From Cenococcum geophilum 1.58 (Eukaryota; Ascomycota; Dothideomycetes; Gloniales; Gloniaceae), in contig KV748292.1 of NCBI GenBank assembly GCA_001692895.1, positions 1-64,000 of the forward strand: a stretch of 64,000 nucleotides of DNA, given 5' to 3'. This document shows, one piece after another, positions 33,290-45,747 of this stretch (the first letter of the stretch is position 1; each line of letters begins with the position of its first letter). A program made the translations under genes and the position numbers. The notes under the pieces were generated by a model that saw only the letters and a list, made by a program, of their open reading frames with translations, ran no database searches and was not told where the DNA came from.

Positions 33290-36200
33290 TTCCCTTATAA
33301 CCCAGAACTAGTTTAGTATATTTTAGCTAATAAGCCACTAGGTAACCGCCTTAAGGCCTTTTTATATTAAGAGTAGTGTGTTATAGTTCTCTATGCTAGC
33401 TACTAAGAGCATTGCTTCTTAGTTAGTGCGTAAGGGGCATAATAGTATTACGTATTTTAGTGTCTGTTTTAGCCAGCCATATTTATATCTTAGGCTACCT
33501 ACTAGGACACCTACCCAGTAGAGCCAGTCTTTTAGTCCTATTATTCCTATTCTTAAGAGTATTGCTATTATATTTTCTGCCTTTATTAGGCCTTCTTAGA
33601 GCCCTAGAGTGTTTACCCCCTATAGCGTTAACTATGCTATAGCTTAGGTTCCTCTTACCTTAGTTAGCCTTTATACCTTCGACTTCTATATACCTCTCTA
33701 GCGTTAGTCTAACCAGTGTTATATTACGGTAGATAGTTTCCTAGCATTCTTTTATGCTCTACTTTAGCTCCTTTCTCTCTCTTACTATTATCTTTACTAG
33801 CCTTTTACGCGTCTCCCTTCCTCCTTTATATAGGCCTGGGCCCTAAAGCAGTACCATTCTTCTTCTACTTTCTTTACCTATTTCTCTAATATGTCTTCCC
33901 TACTTTAGGGTTATTAGTTTGTTCTCCTATAGGGCGCCCTAGGGTCCCTCCATAGTTTATTTAGGCGTATCTTAATATACTTTATAACATTAGAGTTACG
34001 TTTATTTTACGCCCTTTATATTACAGCGGCTTTAATATATAGTTATAGGGGGGGAATATTAGCTTCCTTTTTAAGCAGTACTATAGCCGTTCGCTTATAT
34101 CCGCCTATTATACTCTAGAGGCAGGCTATTTAGACCTTTTAAAGTGGTTTAAGGAGCGATTTAGGGGGCCTTTTTTAGATTCTCTAATAGCCCAAATACT
34201 GGACCTATACGTCATAGTTGGCCAGACAACTGCTATATATAGTAGGCGTGACCTCTAAAAGCATAGACCCTATGTGGAATTAACAATCCTAGATAATACG
34301 ATGTACTATACTTGGCCCTTACGGGCCGCTTATACTGCATATACGCTCCACTAGAGCTTACTGTCTACCTATACTCCTAATACCCTTAGGCCCTAAACTA
34401 GTTAACCCCTAAAGCCTTAGATGCGAATTATATGCTAAAGATCTGCAGATTGGTTGCGTTTTCTTATAAAGTGGATTAGCTGGTATTTCTCTGGTGAGAA
34501 TTAGACTCTATATTATCTTGCCTATTCTATATAGGTGTTATAAGCTTTCTCCAGTATTCTATAATTCTCTACGGCTATTGGCCCGTATATAATTAGGTTT
34601 ATATTATTAACAAAGCCTATCCCCTAGGTCGCCCCTTTCTTAAAGGAGTTAAGTAGGTTACTTATAAAGAAAAGGAAGAGTATAGGCAAGAGGGGTAATC
34701 CTTATAGTATTCCTGTTATAACTGTAATAGGGGGGCTTTAGTATCTGCTAAAGACTAGTAATATTTCTTTCTAACCTATAAACCCTTAAACAAATTATAT
34801 AATCTATTCTAGGAAGCCTTTTGCCCTAAGAATATATAGGAGACGCTTATAGGGTACGTTATTATAGGCTAAGTATTAATACTACAAAGTCTCTTTACAT
34901 CGCCTATGCGGATTTAATAGTGGCAGCGAGTAGCATAAGTGCTAATAGTGTTAAGCGGTTCTTTCTTGCCCCTATTTAGCTTTATAGTAGTAGGTTATAT
35001 TCCTTAGCTATATCTACTATACGGTCCGCTATTACCTTTTCTAAAATCTTGCTAAGGGTGTTTTCTAAGGCAATAGGGCGGTAGCTTCCTGGGATTAAGT
35101 AATCTACTTTACCTTCTTTCTATAGAATAACCGTTATTATAGATCTTCCGAGTTGTGGGTAGTAGCCTATAGCAAAGTATACCCTAGCTATATCTGTAAG
35201 CTAGGGCGCTATAAGTAGTCTATAGGTTTTTAAGGCCTCATTTAGAATCCTATTTGGTCCTAGTGCTATATTATTTAAAAGGCGGCTAATAGTTCTGGCC
35301 ATTTCCTCTATTATTATATCACTGTTAACCCTTAGGCGAGTTACTAGTGTTTTACCTATAATATCACTGAGGTCTACCGGAGCCGGTTAGGGGAAGAACC
35401 TCTCTATAAGGATCTTTGCCTTCTTATTATTATTATTAGTAGCCTATAATTCCCCTACTCTTTGTAGGGGTAGTAGGTATAAGTCTTCTACTAGGCGCCC
35501 TGCCTTTTTCTTTACTTATTTCGCTATAGCCTAAAGGCCCTTATTATAGGGGAGGCTCGGGTTAAAAGTGTGCTTATTTATAAACCGTCTCCAGTTGTTT
35601 CTTACTTCTTTCTTTAGGGTATTCTTTAACTGGTTTCTTATATCTTTATATCGTCTCTTGTCTTTAGGGTTATAGCTACTTATATATTTCCTTTTTACTT
35701 ATTATTGGCTAGTAATAAGAACTGTGTATTATACGGACCATATATATCGCGCGTAGGGGCCCGGTTTTAAGACCGGGTAGTGCTTTTCTAGCCTATTTTT
35801 AATTGCTGCCTAGATTCTTTCTAGTCTTTAGTTAATTTCCTTAGGGGTGGCTAATAAGCCTCGCTTATTTAGAATTGGGTGGATTTCTTCTAGGTCTTAA
35901 AGTTGTTATTTAATTATATTAAGGAAACTGTCTGTTTTAAGCTTCCTTATTACATATCTTTTACTACTTAGTTGCGCCTTAATATCTAAATCTAGCTATA
36001 TCTAGATGGGGATATAGTTTAAGGCGAGTGCCTATTCTTTTTTAGGGTTGCACATTTTAAGTCTCTAGTATAGGCCTTCGTCTATAAATATAAGGTTAAT
36101 TATACTTCTAGAGGTTCCTCATTACCATATAGTTGCTCCTAGGGGGGTAGCCAACTTAAGGCCCTAGGTGTCTATAGCTCTTAGTAGGCACTCTACCTAT

Positions 36201-36700
36201 CAATTAGCAGTAATATAGATACCCCCCTACCGCGGGTAGTAGAGGTTTATGTCTCCTAATAGGATGGACTTTGTGCCTTCGGTTTCTAGCAAGCTTATTA
36301 CCGATATAATATTCTCTATTTATAGGACCCCTTCAACCCTAAGGTTATATACATTAATGATTTATACCAATCCCCTATATGTTTAGATTATTATAACTAT
36401 AATATCTAGGTTAACTGCCTGCTATAACTATAAGGATAGGCTAATAGCCTTACTAATTATAAAGTATACGCATATGGCTGCTTTTAGTTCGTATAGGAGC
36501 TAGAATCCTTAGGGGCAGTATATTAATTATATGTAGGTATTATAGTACGGCTCTTATATAGCAAGGATATAGTATTTCTCTAGGTCTAGACTATTTAGTA
36601 AAGGCCTTGCAAGACGGTGGTTTATATTACCGCAGTTATACTATATAATAGATAGGTAGCGGACCCCTAGTAAGGGTCCTTCGCCTCTCCTTTATTCCTT
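33290..36700 (-). pseudogene. LINE ORF2: AP endonuclease, RT, RNase H, C-terminal Cys/His motif
   Basis: The endonuclease shows IIQYNCGNINHRLARPL (near 36.64 kb), ILAIQEPYYNTY, QIINVYNL (near 36.36 kb) and KSILLGDINLYYPR (near 36.24 kb; family GDxNxHH). The RT shows PYKRLLYILRAKGF (near 34.84 kb), LPLLPILFLFFISNLLNSF (near 34.67 kb) and GFVNNINLIIYGP (near 34.6 kb; family FxDD, here Asn-Asn as RIP gives). Later segments include FSPEKYQLIHFIRKRNQ and LVQGLRVLGV-like sequence. The C-terminal motif RYKYGWLKQTLKYVILLCP (near 33.47 kb) fits the Tad-group CxCG...H...C motif with Tyr in place of Cys and His. Many TAG/TAA stops and the lost catalytic pair make it inactive. In a live element this protein nicks the target and copies the RNA into it. 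Confidence 0.9.
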
Positions 36701-36899
36701 ACTTCTTCTATTTCTACTTTCTCTAGAATATTTAAAACTTCTATCTCTTATATTTATACCCTAGTTACTACTCATTTTATATAGAGCTTTCCATTCCCAT
36801 ATCTTGTGTTCCTACTAGCGCTTCTATATTTAAATCTGTTATTATCTCCAGTTCCTCCCCTGTTCTTACTGGCTAGCTATACGCCTTTTATAGGTTGGC

Positions 36900-38507
36900 T
36901 GTAAATGTTATATTTGCCGCGTTAAATCTAATTCTTAATTATCCTGGTCTTAAGCTTACTATAGCTGTCTATAGGGGTCTTCCTACTAAGCGTCCTCTCC
37001 CTTATATCCCCTATAACTCTTATATCCCTATACGGTTTAGTAATATCACGCGGCGCCGCTTCTGGCCCATTAAGGCTTAGGATAGCTGGCCTAGCCCCCT
37101 AGTACTAAAGGTAGGAAACGCTAGGAAGGCACCTGCGTCCCCCTAGCTCATTACCTGTTATTTCCATTTATATAACCTAGCGTGCAGTTATTCCCGCAGC
37201 TATTAAGCCCTTACCTTCCGCCTCCTATATTTAATATAGTCTTCTCTCTCCCACGCCTTATATGTGCTTTAGTAGCAGTTTACGCATTTTATTTAGTCTT
37301 AATTTAAGCAGTGTCTTATATTATAGGGGCCTATATAGTGGCCGCAGCACACCTATACTGCGCATGTAAATTAGGTATGTCCCTATTATACATAGTAGTA
37401 GTATCATTCTAGGCATAGTTTATAGTTATAGAGCCTTGCGTTATATATAAGGCCATTTATAATTATTCCTTTTTAGATAAGGAGTTTTTATATTCCTAGT
37501 ATATATATGCTAATAATAAGGGAGCCATGCGTTTAACTAGCGTCTCCTTAGCGAGTCTCTAGCAACCCTTATATCCTCTTATTATTCTTATTATTTACTT
37601 AGTTTATATTTTCCTATTAAAGCCATTAAATTCGGGTAATCTTAAGGCCTGGTATAAGGCGTTTTATATATTTTACTATCTCCTATATAGTTGCTGTATT
37701 GTCCGCCTAGCGTCCCTTTTCTATCCTAAGGCTTATAGGAACCGCTAGGACTTTAACTAGGTAGTCTTTATAGAGCACTTTTATACTAATACGTTCTCCT
37801 AGCCTGTCCCCTACCCTTACGGCTTATTCCTTTACCTATTAGTTCTTTAGGGTAACTCTAATATCTCCGCTCCTAAGGTATTGGACTATAACTGCGTTAT
37901 AAACCTCTTTGCGAATCTCCGTAAGGACTTCTATTTCTAATTATCCCCTAAGCCCCTCTACTTTTTCTATATTTGGTTATATTATAATTATATACCCGGT
38001 TATTATCTTAAGGGGGGTAGGTTCCCTATANTNTANAAGCNCGGCTACGGCNGCCTAGGTNCGGTTCGCCGGTAANGGGGNNTTTTATTTATTTTTAATT
38101 TTGCTTAGCCGTTAGAGGATTTAATTAAGGGTTTACTAGAGGGGCGCCTAAGGTTCGCTAAACTAGCGGAGCCATTCTACTAGCTATATTAGTTCGTTAT
38201 GGCTAATAGTTACTTCCTTGCAATTCTAGATACTAAACGCATCTAGTAGGCTTTATATTTTGTCAGATGCCTTCTTAATAGAGGTATTTCCGCTTTATAG
38301 TGTAGTATTCGCCCGTCTTTGTTATAGAGGGCCGTTATTAGGCGTAGATCTAGCAGTTACGCGCGAGTGCGAGCCACCGTCGGTTGACGTGTGCCTCCCC
38401 TGCGATGCATGCATCTCAGGGGGATTCTCTGGGTGTTTTTTAGGGTTCTTTTTGGTTGGTTTTGGTCTTTTTGGGCCGGGTGCAGCAAGAGCTCCTTTTA
38501 TAAGCAT
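36900..38507 (-). pseudogene. LINE ORF1 (nucleic-acid-binding protein), N-terminal part unmutated
   Basis: The frame opens at ATG 38507-38505 with MLIKGALAAPGPKRPKPTKK, a Pro/Lys-rich basic start, and runs without a stop to about 38322. It continues as SIKKASDKI..LLDAFSI and HNELI.LVEWLR (near 38.2 kb), a likely coiled segment. RIP stops set in from there. Degraded zinc knuckles (LYNYKLCLE and CCGHYIGPYNIRHCLN) lie near 37.43-37.3 kb. The GC-normal 38.33-38.51 kb patch contrasts sharply with the rest of the element. Ambiguous bases lie near 38030-38095. ORF1 protein would coat LINE RNA. Confidence 0.75.
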
Positions 38508-38649
38508 AATATATTAAGCGGAGTCTATAATATAGTGCAGCGTAATTTAAACCCTTTATTACCAAACCTATATATCCTCCTATTACTTACGTATATATCT
38601 AGCAGACCTTATCTATCTTTAAATTTAAACTAGCCGCCCTATACTAACT

Positions 38650-39930
38650 GCGCAGGAGCTTTATTACTTTAGTTAGTTTAATTTTAGTAGTTTAGTTTAG
38701 GGACGCCTTAAGATAAACGGGTATATTATTTTTGTAATTATATCCTTATTTTATACGGAGCACCGCTATAGCATCTATAGCCTCCTTAATATACTCTATA
38801 TTATTTCCTAGCTTAATAACGTTTTTATTAAATATTAATTCTACTTCTAGCCCTCCTACTTCCGGGTAAGTAATTATTAGCCCTTTTTTAGGTTTCTTTT
38901 TAATAAAGATACTAGTAGCTATAGGGGCGAGCTAATAGGCGTTCCAGCTACAAGAATGCTCTTATTTATAAATAATAAAGGCAAGTTAACTAATATAGGT
39001 AATCCTTATTAGGACGGACTTAGTATAATACTAACGCCTCCTCCTTAAACAGGTGTTAATAGCTAAAAAGCTAAGGAATTTATTATATTAGAAGTATGCC
39101 GTAAATATATTTATAGTGCGAAAGTTAAGCTCTTTCCTATTTATCTAATTCTGATATTAGTAACCTCTAGTCTTATAGTAGTTAGTCTCCTACTTCTTAG
39201 CGGTAGGTTCTTATTTAGAATAAGGAAGCCAGTTAAGTATCTTCCTAAACTATACTTATTTACTACCTAGTCTAATATTACCCTTCCTAATATCTTTAAC
39301 ACGAGCGTAAAATTGGTTGGCTGTAGTTAAGTAGTGTTCTTAATACTACGTCCTAGATATTTAAGCCTATTAATTAAAGCTTTATTAACTCTTACTATAA
39401 CTTTAAAAAGTAGGTAGATTGTAAGCTTTTAGATAGCGGAGAGGAAGTTATAGAAGACTATATATTTTAGCAGTCTGTTAAAAATATCTTATCCCTAGGC
39501 CTTTTAGATAGTTTCTCTAGCTTTATTATATTAGTTTTTCTAATTTTTAGCCATTTTACTAACGTTAGAGATATCTTTAAAGATTAATATAAATGCGTCT
39601 TTTTCTAGAGATACTTATAGTCCGTTATCTTAGTTAATGAAATTAACTACTATACTAGTAGCATCTACGTAGTTTTCTTATAAGAGCAAAATCTTATTAT
39701 AGATTTGGATAAGCACTACTTAACGCTAATTAACCGCGAAGCCTCTAACTTCCGCTAGGATATTACTAATTTATCGCTTAGCTCCTTTATAAAGGACTAG
39801 TAGTTTACTAGATAAAGATATAATAAGTATACCATTATTCTTAATTCTACTTAGTTTATACTTTAGCTAATTATAACTATCTCTAAGGTTTATTAAGGGT
39901 AAAAAGGTAAAGTTCTAAACAGGGTTTTTT
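38650..39930 (-). pseudogene. Unidentified decayed coding element 'Q', first part
   Basis: Minus-strand frames look like protein but match no family I know. Visible segments include LINLRDSYN (near 39.9 kb), VSLEKDAFILIFKDISNVSK (near 39.6 kb), FLSAI and LTIYLLFKVIVRVNKALI (near 39.4 kb), NKFLSFLAINTCLRRRR (near 39.06 kb) and KKKPKKGLIITYPEVGGLEV (near 38.88 kb). The last is followed by NNIEYIKEAIDAIAVLRI. The second half seems to lie beyond the LINE at 32.96-31.47 kb. It could be a RIP-hit gene copy or the coding part of an unknown mobile element. Confidence 0.35.
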
Positions 39931-39959
39931 AATCTAAATGGTCTACTAAATCTAGGTAG

Positions 39960-40080
39960 TAGTATAGAGTTCTACTAGCTCTAATCATTAAATAGACTAA
40001 TTATAATTTTCTATACCTAGTATAGAAAATTACTATTAGCTTAGTAAAGGCAGTAAGCAGAGCTAATATCTTTGCAGTAA
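39960..40080 (+). repeat. Palindromic repeat P, copy C
   Basis: The palindrome at 40005-40031 (aattttctatac...gtatagaaaatt) sits in about 90 bp that align with copy A (gttctactagctctaa, ttaaatagactaatta, attagcttagt). It lies just beyond the 3' end of the M coding region. The second 23-bp palindrome is absent here. Confidence 0.7.
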
Positions 40081-40086
40081 ATAATA

Positions 40087-43000
40087 CTAGATAGTTATAC
40101 GTAAACATTCTTCTACCCTTACCTTACTATTAATACGTATTAGATTTCTAACTAAAAAAAGCAAATAAGAACGAGTAATAGAAAGAGCTTTAGGAAATAT
40201 AGTAAATAAAAGAATTACACGGCTATTATCTATATCCCCTCCCCTACCGCAGAACTTAACTATCCCCTCGTTAAATGTTTTATACTTAGTTCTATTAAAT
40301 AATCTTTTTAGAACGCGCACTTCTTAAACTACACGGCGTTGCGATACTAGTAGATTTTATATATCTTTCTTAGGCTCTAGCTCTACTACTATTTCTTATA
40401 GTATAGTTCCGCCTAACTAGTTAAGCTAGTCTTTCTAGTAGACTTTAGATATCTATTATTAATAAAACCTCTTTAATCTATTTCCTTAAGTTTAATTACG
40501 GAACGGTATACTATTAAAATCCTTAATTAAGTACCATCTTTTATAAGGGTAACTTTTATATACACGGAATAGGCCCAGCTACTTTAGATCTAACTTATAA
40601 CTACTAAAATAGTTTTACTTAAGTTACGTGTTATAAAGTATAACTATATCCCTAACCTTAAATACGTCCTAGTGAATACGGCGGATATTATTAAAATATT
40701 CTTTATTTACCTTCCTTAGTTATTGTCTATACGAGTAAAGGTTATAAATAACAGTACGCGTAGAGCGTATGCGGCAGGGGCCGTATAGCGTAGCGTAGGT
40801 CACCTAACTGCCTACGGCCCGATAAATAGCCCGACCTTTACTACCCCTTTCTTTCTCTTTTGGTAGATGATAAGACACGAATGAATTAAGAACTAGTTAC
40901 CTTATATTGCAATTATAGTACCCCCGGGTAATACCGATAGTTATCTTATACGCGTAATAGCCTCTTATATATTTACGTCTTTTTAGTTAAACTGCTTTAT
41001 ATAAAGTGCTAGTAGCTCTATAGTAGTCCGGACTGTTTACTAGGGTAGCGTTTACTAAGTAGGTACACAGGGTTTAATAGGAAGGATATACTTATATCCG
41101 TATATAACTCTCGCTAGCGTTATTCCCATAGGTCGCTTAATAGTTATTCTATCTACCTATAAAATAATATAAAGATTGTCCAGCTATAAGCCATCTATCT
41201 TTGCTAAAGCGTCTACTATAGGCTTATATCCTCGCTCTATTAAGCCTTATCCCTATAGGTAATATATAAAAGCCACAACCCTTTTAATATTGTAGAGCTC
41301 CGTAAGCGCAGCGGTTATATTAGCATTTTCTCCGCTACTATTTATAGAAAGCTATCTAAATACTCCCTATTTACAGATAACGTCTTTATAAAGAAACTTT
41401 ACTACGCTTTTTATATCCTTTTTCTAAAGGGCTTAAGCTTCCACCTATCTAGATACGTATTCTTAAGTAGTAGCTAGGTATTAGAAACTAAGACAAGTTA
41501 TTAATATAAATATAATATCTACGGTTACTTAGTGCTATAAAGTAGACTCCTATATAGGGTGCATTGCTTCTTCTTTTTGTCTTAGCTATTATCTCTAGTA
41601 TTATAGGCATGACTTAATATACTATAATATCTAATCCTATAGTCCTAGTCACTAATATTAATTTAAGACTCTTTAATATATTCCTTCTTATCTATAATAT
41701 CCACTCTAATTATTAAGGTTCTTAATAATCTCTACTAAGTATTTTCGTTATTACTTACCCTTTATATTAGTACTTTTTCGACTATTAGCGGAAGAGCTAT
41801 TAATTGCGCACTAGGAATTTTAGCGTATATTATTTAAACTTTTTAAACTCTTTAGTATTTATTTTTTCTAAACGTTGTAATATTACTAGCCATTTTATAA
41901 TCTTTTAAGACTCCCCTAAATATAAGTCTTCTAGTAGCAGATCTACCTCTATTTTAACTAGGCTAGCCGTATATTTTAAAGCACTCAGCTCGTAGTTAAT
42001 AAACTCTTTAATATCCTTAGTCGGCTTATTAGGTCGTTCGCCATCTAGTAGTTATTATAATAGTCTATTAGCTAGGCTATTCTTCTTCCCTAGTATATGC
42101 CTAATATTAAAGTCCTATAACTGGATCTATACTAGCTATTATATTATTAAGGCTCCTAGTAAATTAGTAGCAGTATAATTTAGTTGCGTGACTAAGGTAT
42201 TTATATCCATCTTAATCGTAAAGTGGACGCCGTATAGGTACACTTAACACTTCTTTAATATATATAGCAATACTTAATATTTAAGCTTTCCTAAATCGAA
42301 CTTCTGCTCTGCTTAAAACTAGATACCGCTCTTATATTAATATAGGTAGCGACGACCTTATACGTCTAGTTATATAAGACCGTATCTTTACCTATTCTTA
42401 TATCTATTAACGGCGAGAATAATTAGCCTAGCCCCCTTACTATAATCCAGTTAAACTAACGCGGGTATAGTAGTAATTATATACTTTAAAGTCTTTATAG
42501 CGGTTATCTACTCTATACCCTATACAAACGGAACGTTTACTTATAGCAGTTAGAAGATTAGCTCTGCCTTTATTACAAAGTCTTTTACTTATATTTAGTA
42601 ATATATAACAACTTCTAGAAATGCTTAGGCAGACGTAATATCTTTATAGTCTCTCTAGTAAATAATCTTTACGACTTTTAACTCTTCTAGATATCGCCCC
42701 TTTTTATTACAGTAGTAACTAACTACTATAATCTCATCCTTTTAGAAATAAGACTTTACGCCTAAGATTATACACCTAGCTCATTCCAAATTTATAAGTA
42801 CTCTATTTAGCCACATAATATATTCTAGAATATATCTATATACGCTTAAAAGGCTTTCTTCTCTATTATTTATTATCTATAGTCCTTTTACTATAATATT
42901 ATCTAGAAACGGTAAGGTATAGTATAGGATATATTACTCTAGAATCTTAGTAATTATCCTTATAAACTAGGCTATTAAATGTATTTCTTTTATAGGTACC

Positions 43001-43855
43001 GTTATTTATTATAAAAGTCCTAGAGGTATTATAAAGGCTATTAGGTTCCTACTTTCTATATCTAGCTCTAATTAGTTATATCTAAAGAAGAAGTCCACTA
43101 AAGACACAACCTTATACCCTATAAACTCCTTAGAAAACTTATTAGCATATAGTAGTAGATTTACGTCCCTAATAGTTACTTAGTTAATATTTATCGCCAC
43201 GTTAATTAGCTGGTACTTTTTATATTCCTTTTTACTTATAAAAAACCATAGATTTTTATATAGGCTTTCGCAGTATTCTAGAGTCCCTTAAGCTAGTCGT
43301 TCTTATAATATATTTATTACTTCCCCTTATAGGGCCTTTAGTATAGGGAAGTTTGGCACTTACTATACTTTATAGAGTATAGTCTTAATCTTTAATAGTA
43401 GAGTTATATCCCTACTAATACAACCTATTTTAGAGAACTTCTATACTAAAGCCTCTTCTTAGTTAAATAATATAGCCTTAAAGATTTCTCGTTCTCTTAG
43501 CTAGAGGTCCCCTATAATTATACGCTTTAATTATTTTAGCTTTAGCTATATACCGCGAGCTAGCTTAGTATACTATAGCTTAAGGAAATAATTATATAGA
43601 CTAAGGGGTAACCTTTAAATAGACACCTTTTACTAACGCAAGGCCACTTTATTATTTCTCCTATAACCGTTTTATCTAGTACTAATAAATTAACCAAGTG
43701 GACTTTCTCTGCCTTTTATTTATACGCAGTTATTATACTTATAGTGTTCTATTAGGCCTTACTTCTATAGCCTTCCATTTATATTATAAATAAATCCATT
43801 ATCTTTAATATTTAATATATAAGGGATCTAGCCTTCGCTTTAAATACTAGCTTCT
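40087..43855 (-). pseudogene. pol of element M: RT, RNase H, integrase (fossil)
   Basis: RT segments on the minus strand include ISKKEYKKYQLINVAININ and VTIRDVNLLLYANKFSKEF (near 43.2 kb), FIGYKVVSLVDFFFRYN and SRNLIAFITPLGLL (near 43.05 kb). An RNase H and linker region reads YLYGVHFTIKMDINTLVTQL and NIRHILGKKNSLANRLLQ (near 42.1 kb). The integrase C-terminal part is near 40.7-40.43 kb (LGI.LYFITRNLSKTI, SSWAYSVYIKVTLI). A 77-codon open stretch (40087-40320, MRVLKRLFNRTKYKTFNE) follows and may be a C-terminal extension. The rest is broken at many sites. Confidence 0.85.
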
Positions 43856-44111
43856 TATAAGGGTACTTTTAGTTCCTTACTCGGCTACATCCCGGGAGCT
43901 CTTAGGGGCTGCTAAGGCTAGCCTTCGGCTAGGCCTTGGCCACCCCTTATAAGCTCCTCGGGCTTATAGCCTCCTTTCTTCCCCATTGGTTCGTCTCCGT
44001 ACGAGGCTATTGCCTACTCTTTACCATATTGTCCTCTTCTATCGACTCCCTATATAACTCATGCTCGGCTTGCCTACTCCCTACTATACACCCTAGTAAT
44101 ACTGCCTTACA
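43856..44111. repeat. LTR 1 of element L
   Basis: 256 bp. It starts TATAAGGGTACTTTT (TG to TA at the start) and ends CTGCCTTACA. The open frame 43936-44154 falls inside it and is not a gene. Confidence 0.93.
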
Positions 44112-45491
44112 TTTAAACCGATCCTACACCCTTCTAGGTAGTAGCCCGCAGTAAGCCGAAGGCTTCGCCCTTGAGCAATTTTACAATCCTCCATTTTTAC
44201 CTAGGACGATCACGTTTACTATAACATAGTAGGTACACTAGTAGACGCCTAGCAGATCGCATCCGTATAACGGTGTTAGAATACAAATTAGGTCCTCTAC
44301 CTTTCTAAGATAATCGCGTATGCTACAGAGCAGCTATACCAGTAAGACGTCTAGCAGATCGCATCCGCATATTACGGTTAGATAGATACGGATTAGGAGA
44401 TAAGGAAGACGGTAGCTACCTGGCCAAAGGTTAGGGCTATCTAAATCGTACGCGATTATCTTTAAAGGCGATTGGTATACTTATATACGATTAGTCGTAC
44501 AGCGGTATAGCTCTGCCCCAATAGCGACCTAAAGGTGATTTAATTGCTATCCGAAGGCTTTCTAGTAGAAGTTAAGGGGGTGTTATATGCGATGGGATTG
44601 TACACAATTTGCGCTAGCTTGCAATACTCTAGGCTTAGTTACCTTAGATATAGCTACCCTAGAGGCTATCTAATTGCTATTTAATGGCTATCCAAAGAAC
44701 TAACGGCTAGTTTTTAAAGCTATAGCTACTACTATACGCTTCCAGATTAAATGCAATTAGGGCTACGGCCCAACCTAGAAAGTTTCCAGCTATTAGCTAT
44801 AGAGCTGCCGAGACTAAACCGTAGGTGGTTGTCTTATTAAGCTACGGCTTACTTTAAGAGCTACGGCTTAAAGATTGTACGCGATTATCTTTTTATAAGG
44901 CTTTGGTCGCTCTAAGAGCTCTAGCTTGCATTAAGAGCTACAGCTTGCCTAAAAGAATAGTAGCAGCTTAAAGATCCTACGCGATTATCTCTATAAAGCT
45001 TTGGTTGCTTTAAGAGCTCTAGCTTACTTTAAAAGCTTATAAGACCTAATATCTCTCTAAACCCCTTTTGGGATAAGCCCTCTATAATCTCCCGCTACTA
45101 TAAGGTAATAGAGGGGGCTAACCGTAAGAAAGGGGTGGGGGGCAATGTAAGGGATATTCTTGCGATTAAGCCGGCTCCAAGTAGAGACTATCTAGCTATT
45201 AGCTATAGAGCTGTTAAGACTTAATTATAGGCGATTGTCTCTAAGACTAATTATATATAATTAAGTCTTACCCTACTAGTAAACGCTCTTTTTCTACCTA
45301 AAATAGGCCCTTTTTCCTACTGGGTTTTAGCTATAGGTTAAGGTTTTTATTAAGGCTGCTTAGCTAGTCCTTTTCCCCTATTTCTTTATTCCCCTATATA
45401 AGCAAGGCTTCTACACTACTTACCTTTCTATATATAGAATTAATCTATTAGGATATAGGCTGGGGGCTAGCCCTAACTAAGGGGGGGGCAA

Positions 45492-45747
45492 TATAAGGGT
45501 ACTTTTAGTCTCTTACTCGGCTATATCCTAGGAGCTCTTAGGGGCTGCTAAGGCTAGCCTTCGGCTAGGCCTTAGCCACCCCTTATAAGCTCCTTAGGTT
45601 TATAGCCTCCTTTTTCCCCTATTAGTTTGTCTCCGTACGAGGCTATTACCTATTCTTTATTATATTGTCCTCTTTTATCGACTCCCTATATAACTTATGC
45701 TTGGCTTACCTACTCCTTACTATACACCCTAGTAATACTACCTTATA
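45492..45747. repeat. LTR 2 (middle) of element L
   Basis: 256 bp, same ends as LTR 1, preceded by the purine tract. No target duplication flanks it, as expected for an LTR shared by two tandem units. Confidence 0.93.

Larger units (their letters stand above)
32963..38640 (-). mobile_element. Tad-like non-LTR retrotransposon (LINE), near full length
   Basis: About 5.7 kb on the minus strand. The 3' end (left) has a tail reading aataatattattattatgc on the minus strand (32963-32981), as LINE tails do. ORF1 (with zinc knuckles) is at about 38.5-36.9 kb. ORF2 (endonuclease, RT, RNase H, terminal Cys/His motif) is at about 36.7-33.29 kb. A 300-bp GC-normal 3' untranslated region follows. The 5' boundary is somewhere between 38.52 and 38.66 kb. 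I found no target duplication. RIP has put many stops in both frames, except in the first 60 codons of ORF1. Confidence 0.88.

Noticed and set aside
33460-33642. 60-codon hydrophobic plus-strand open frame
   Set aside because: It is antisense to the C-terminal part of LINE ORF2, where the Cys/His motif reads on the minus strand.
43936-44154. 72-codon plus-strand open frame
   Set aside because: It is inside LTR 1 of element L and is not open in the other two LTR copies.
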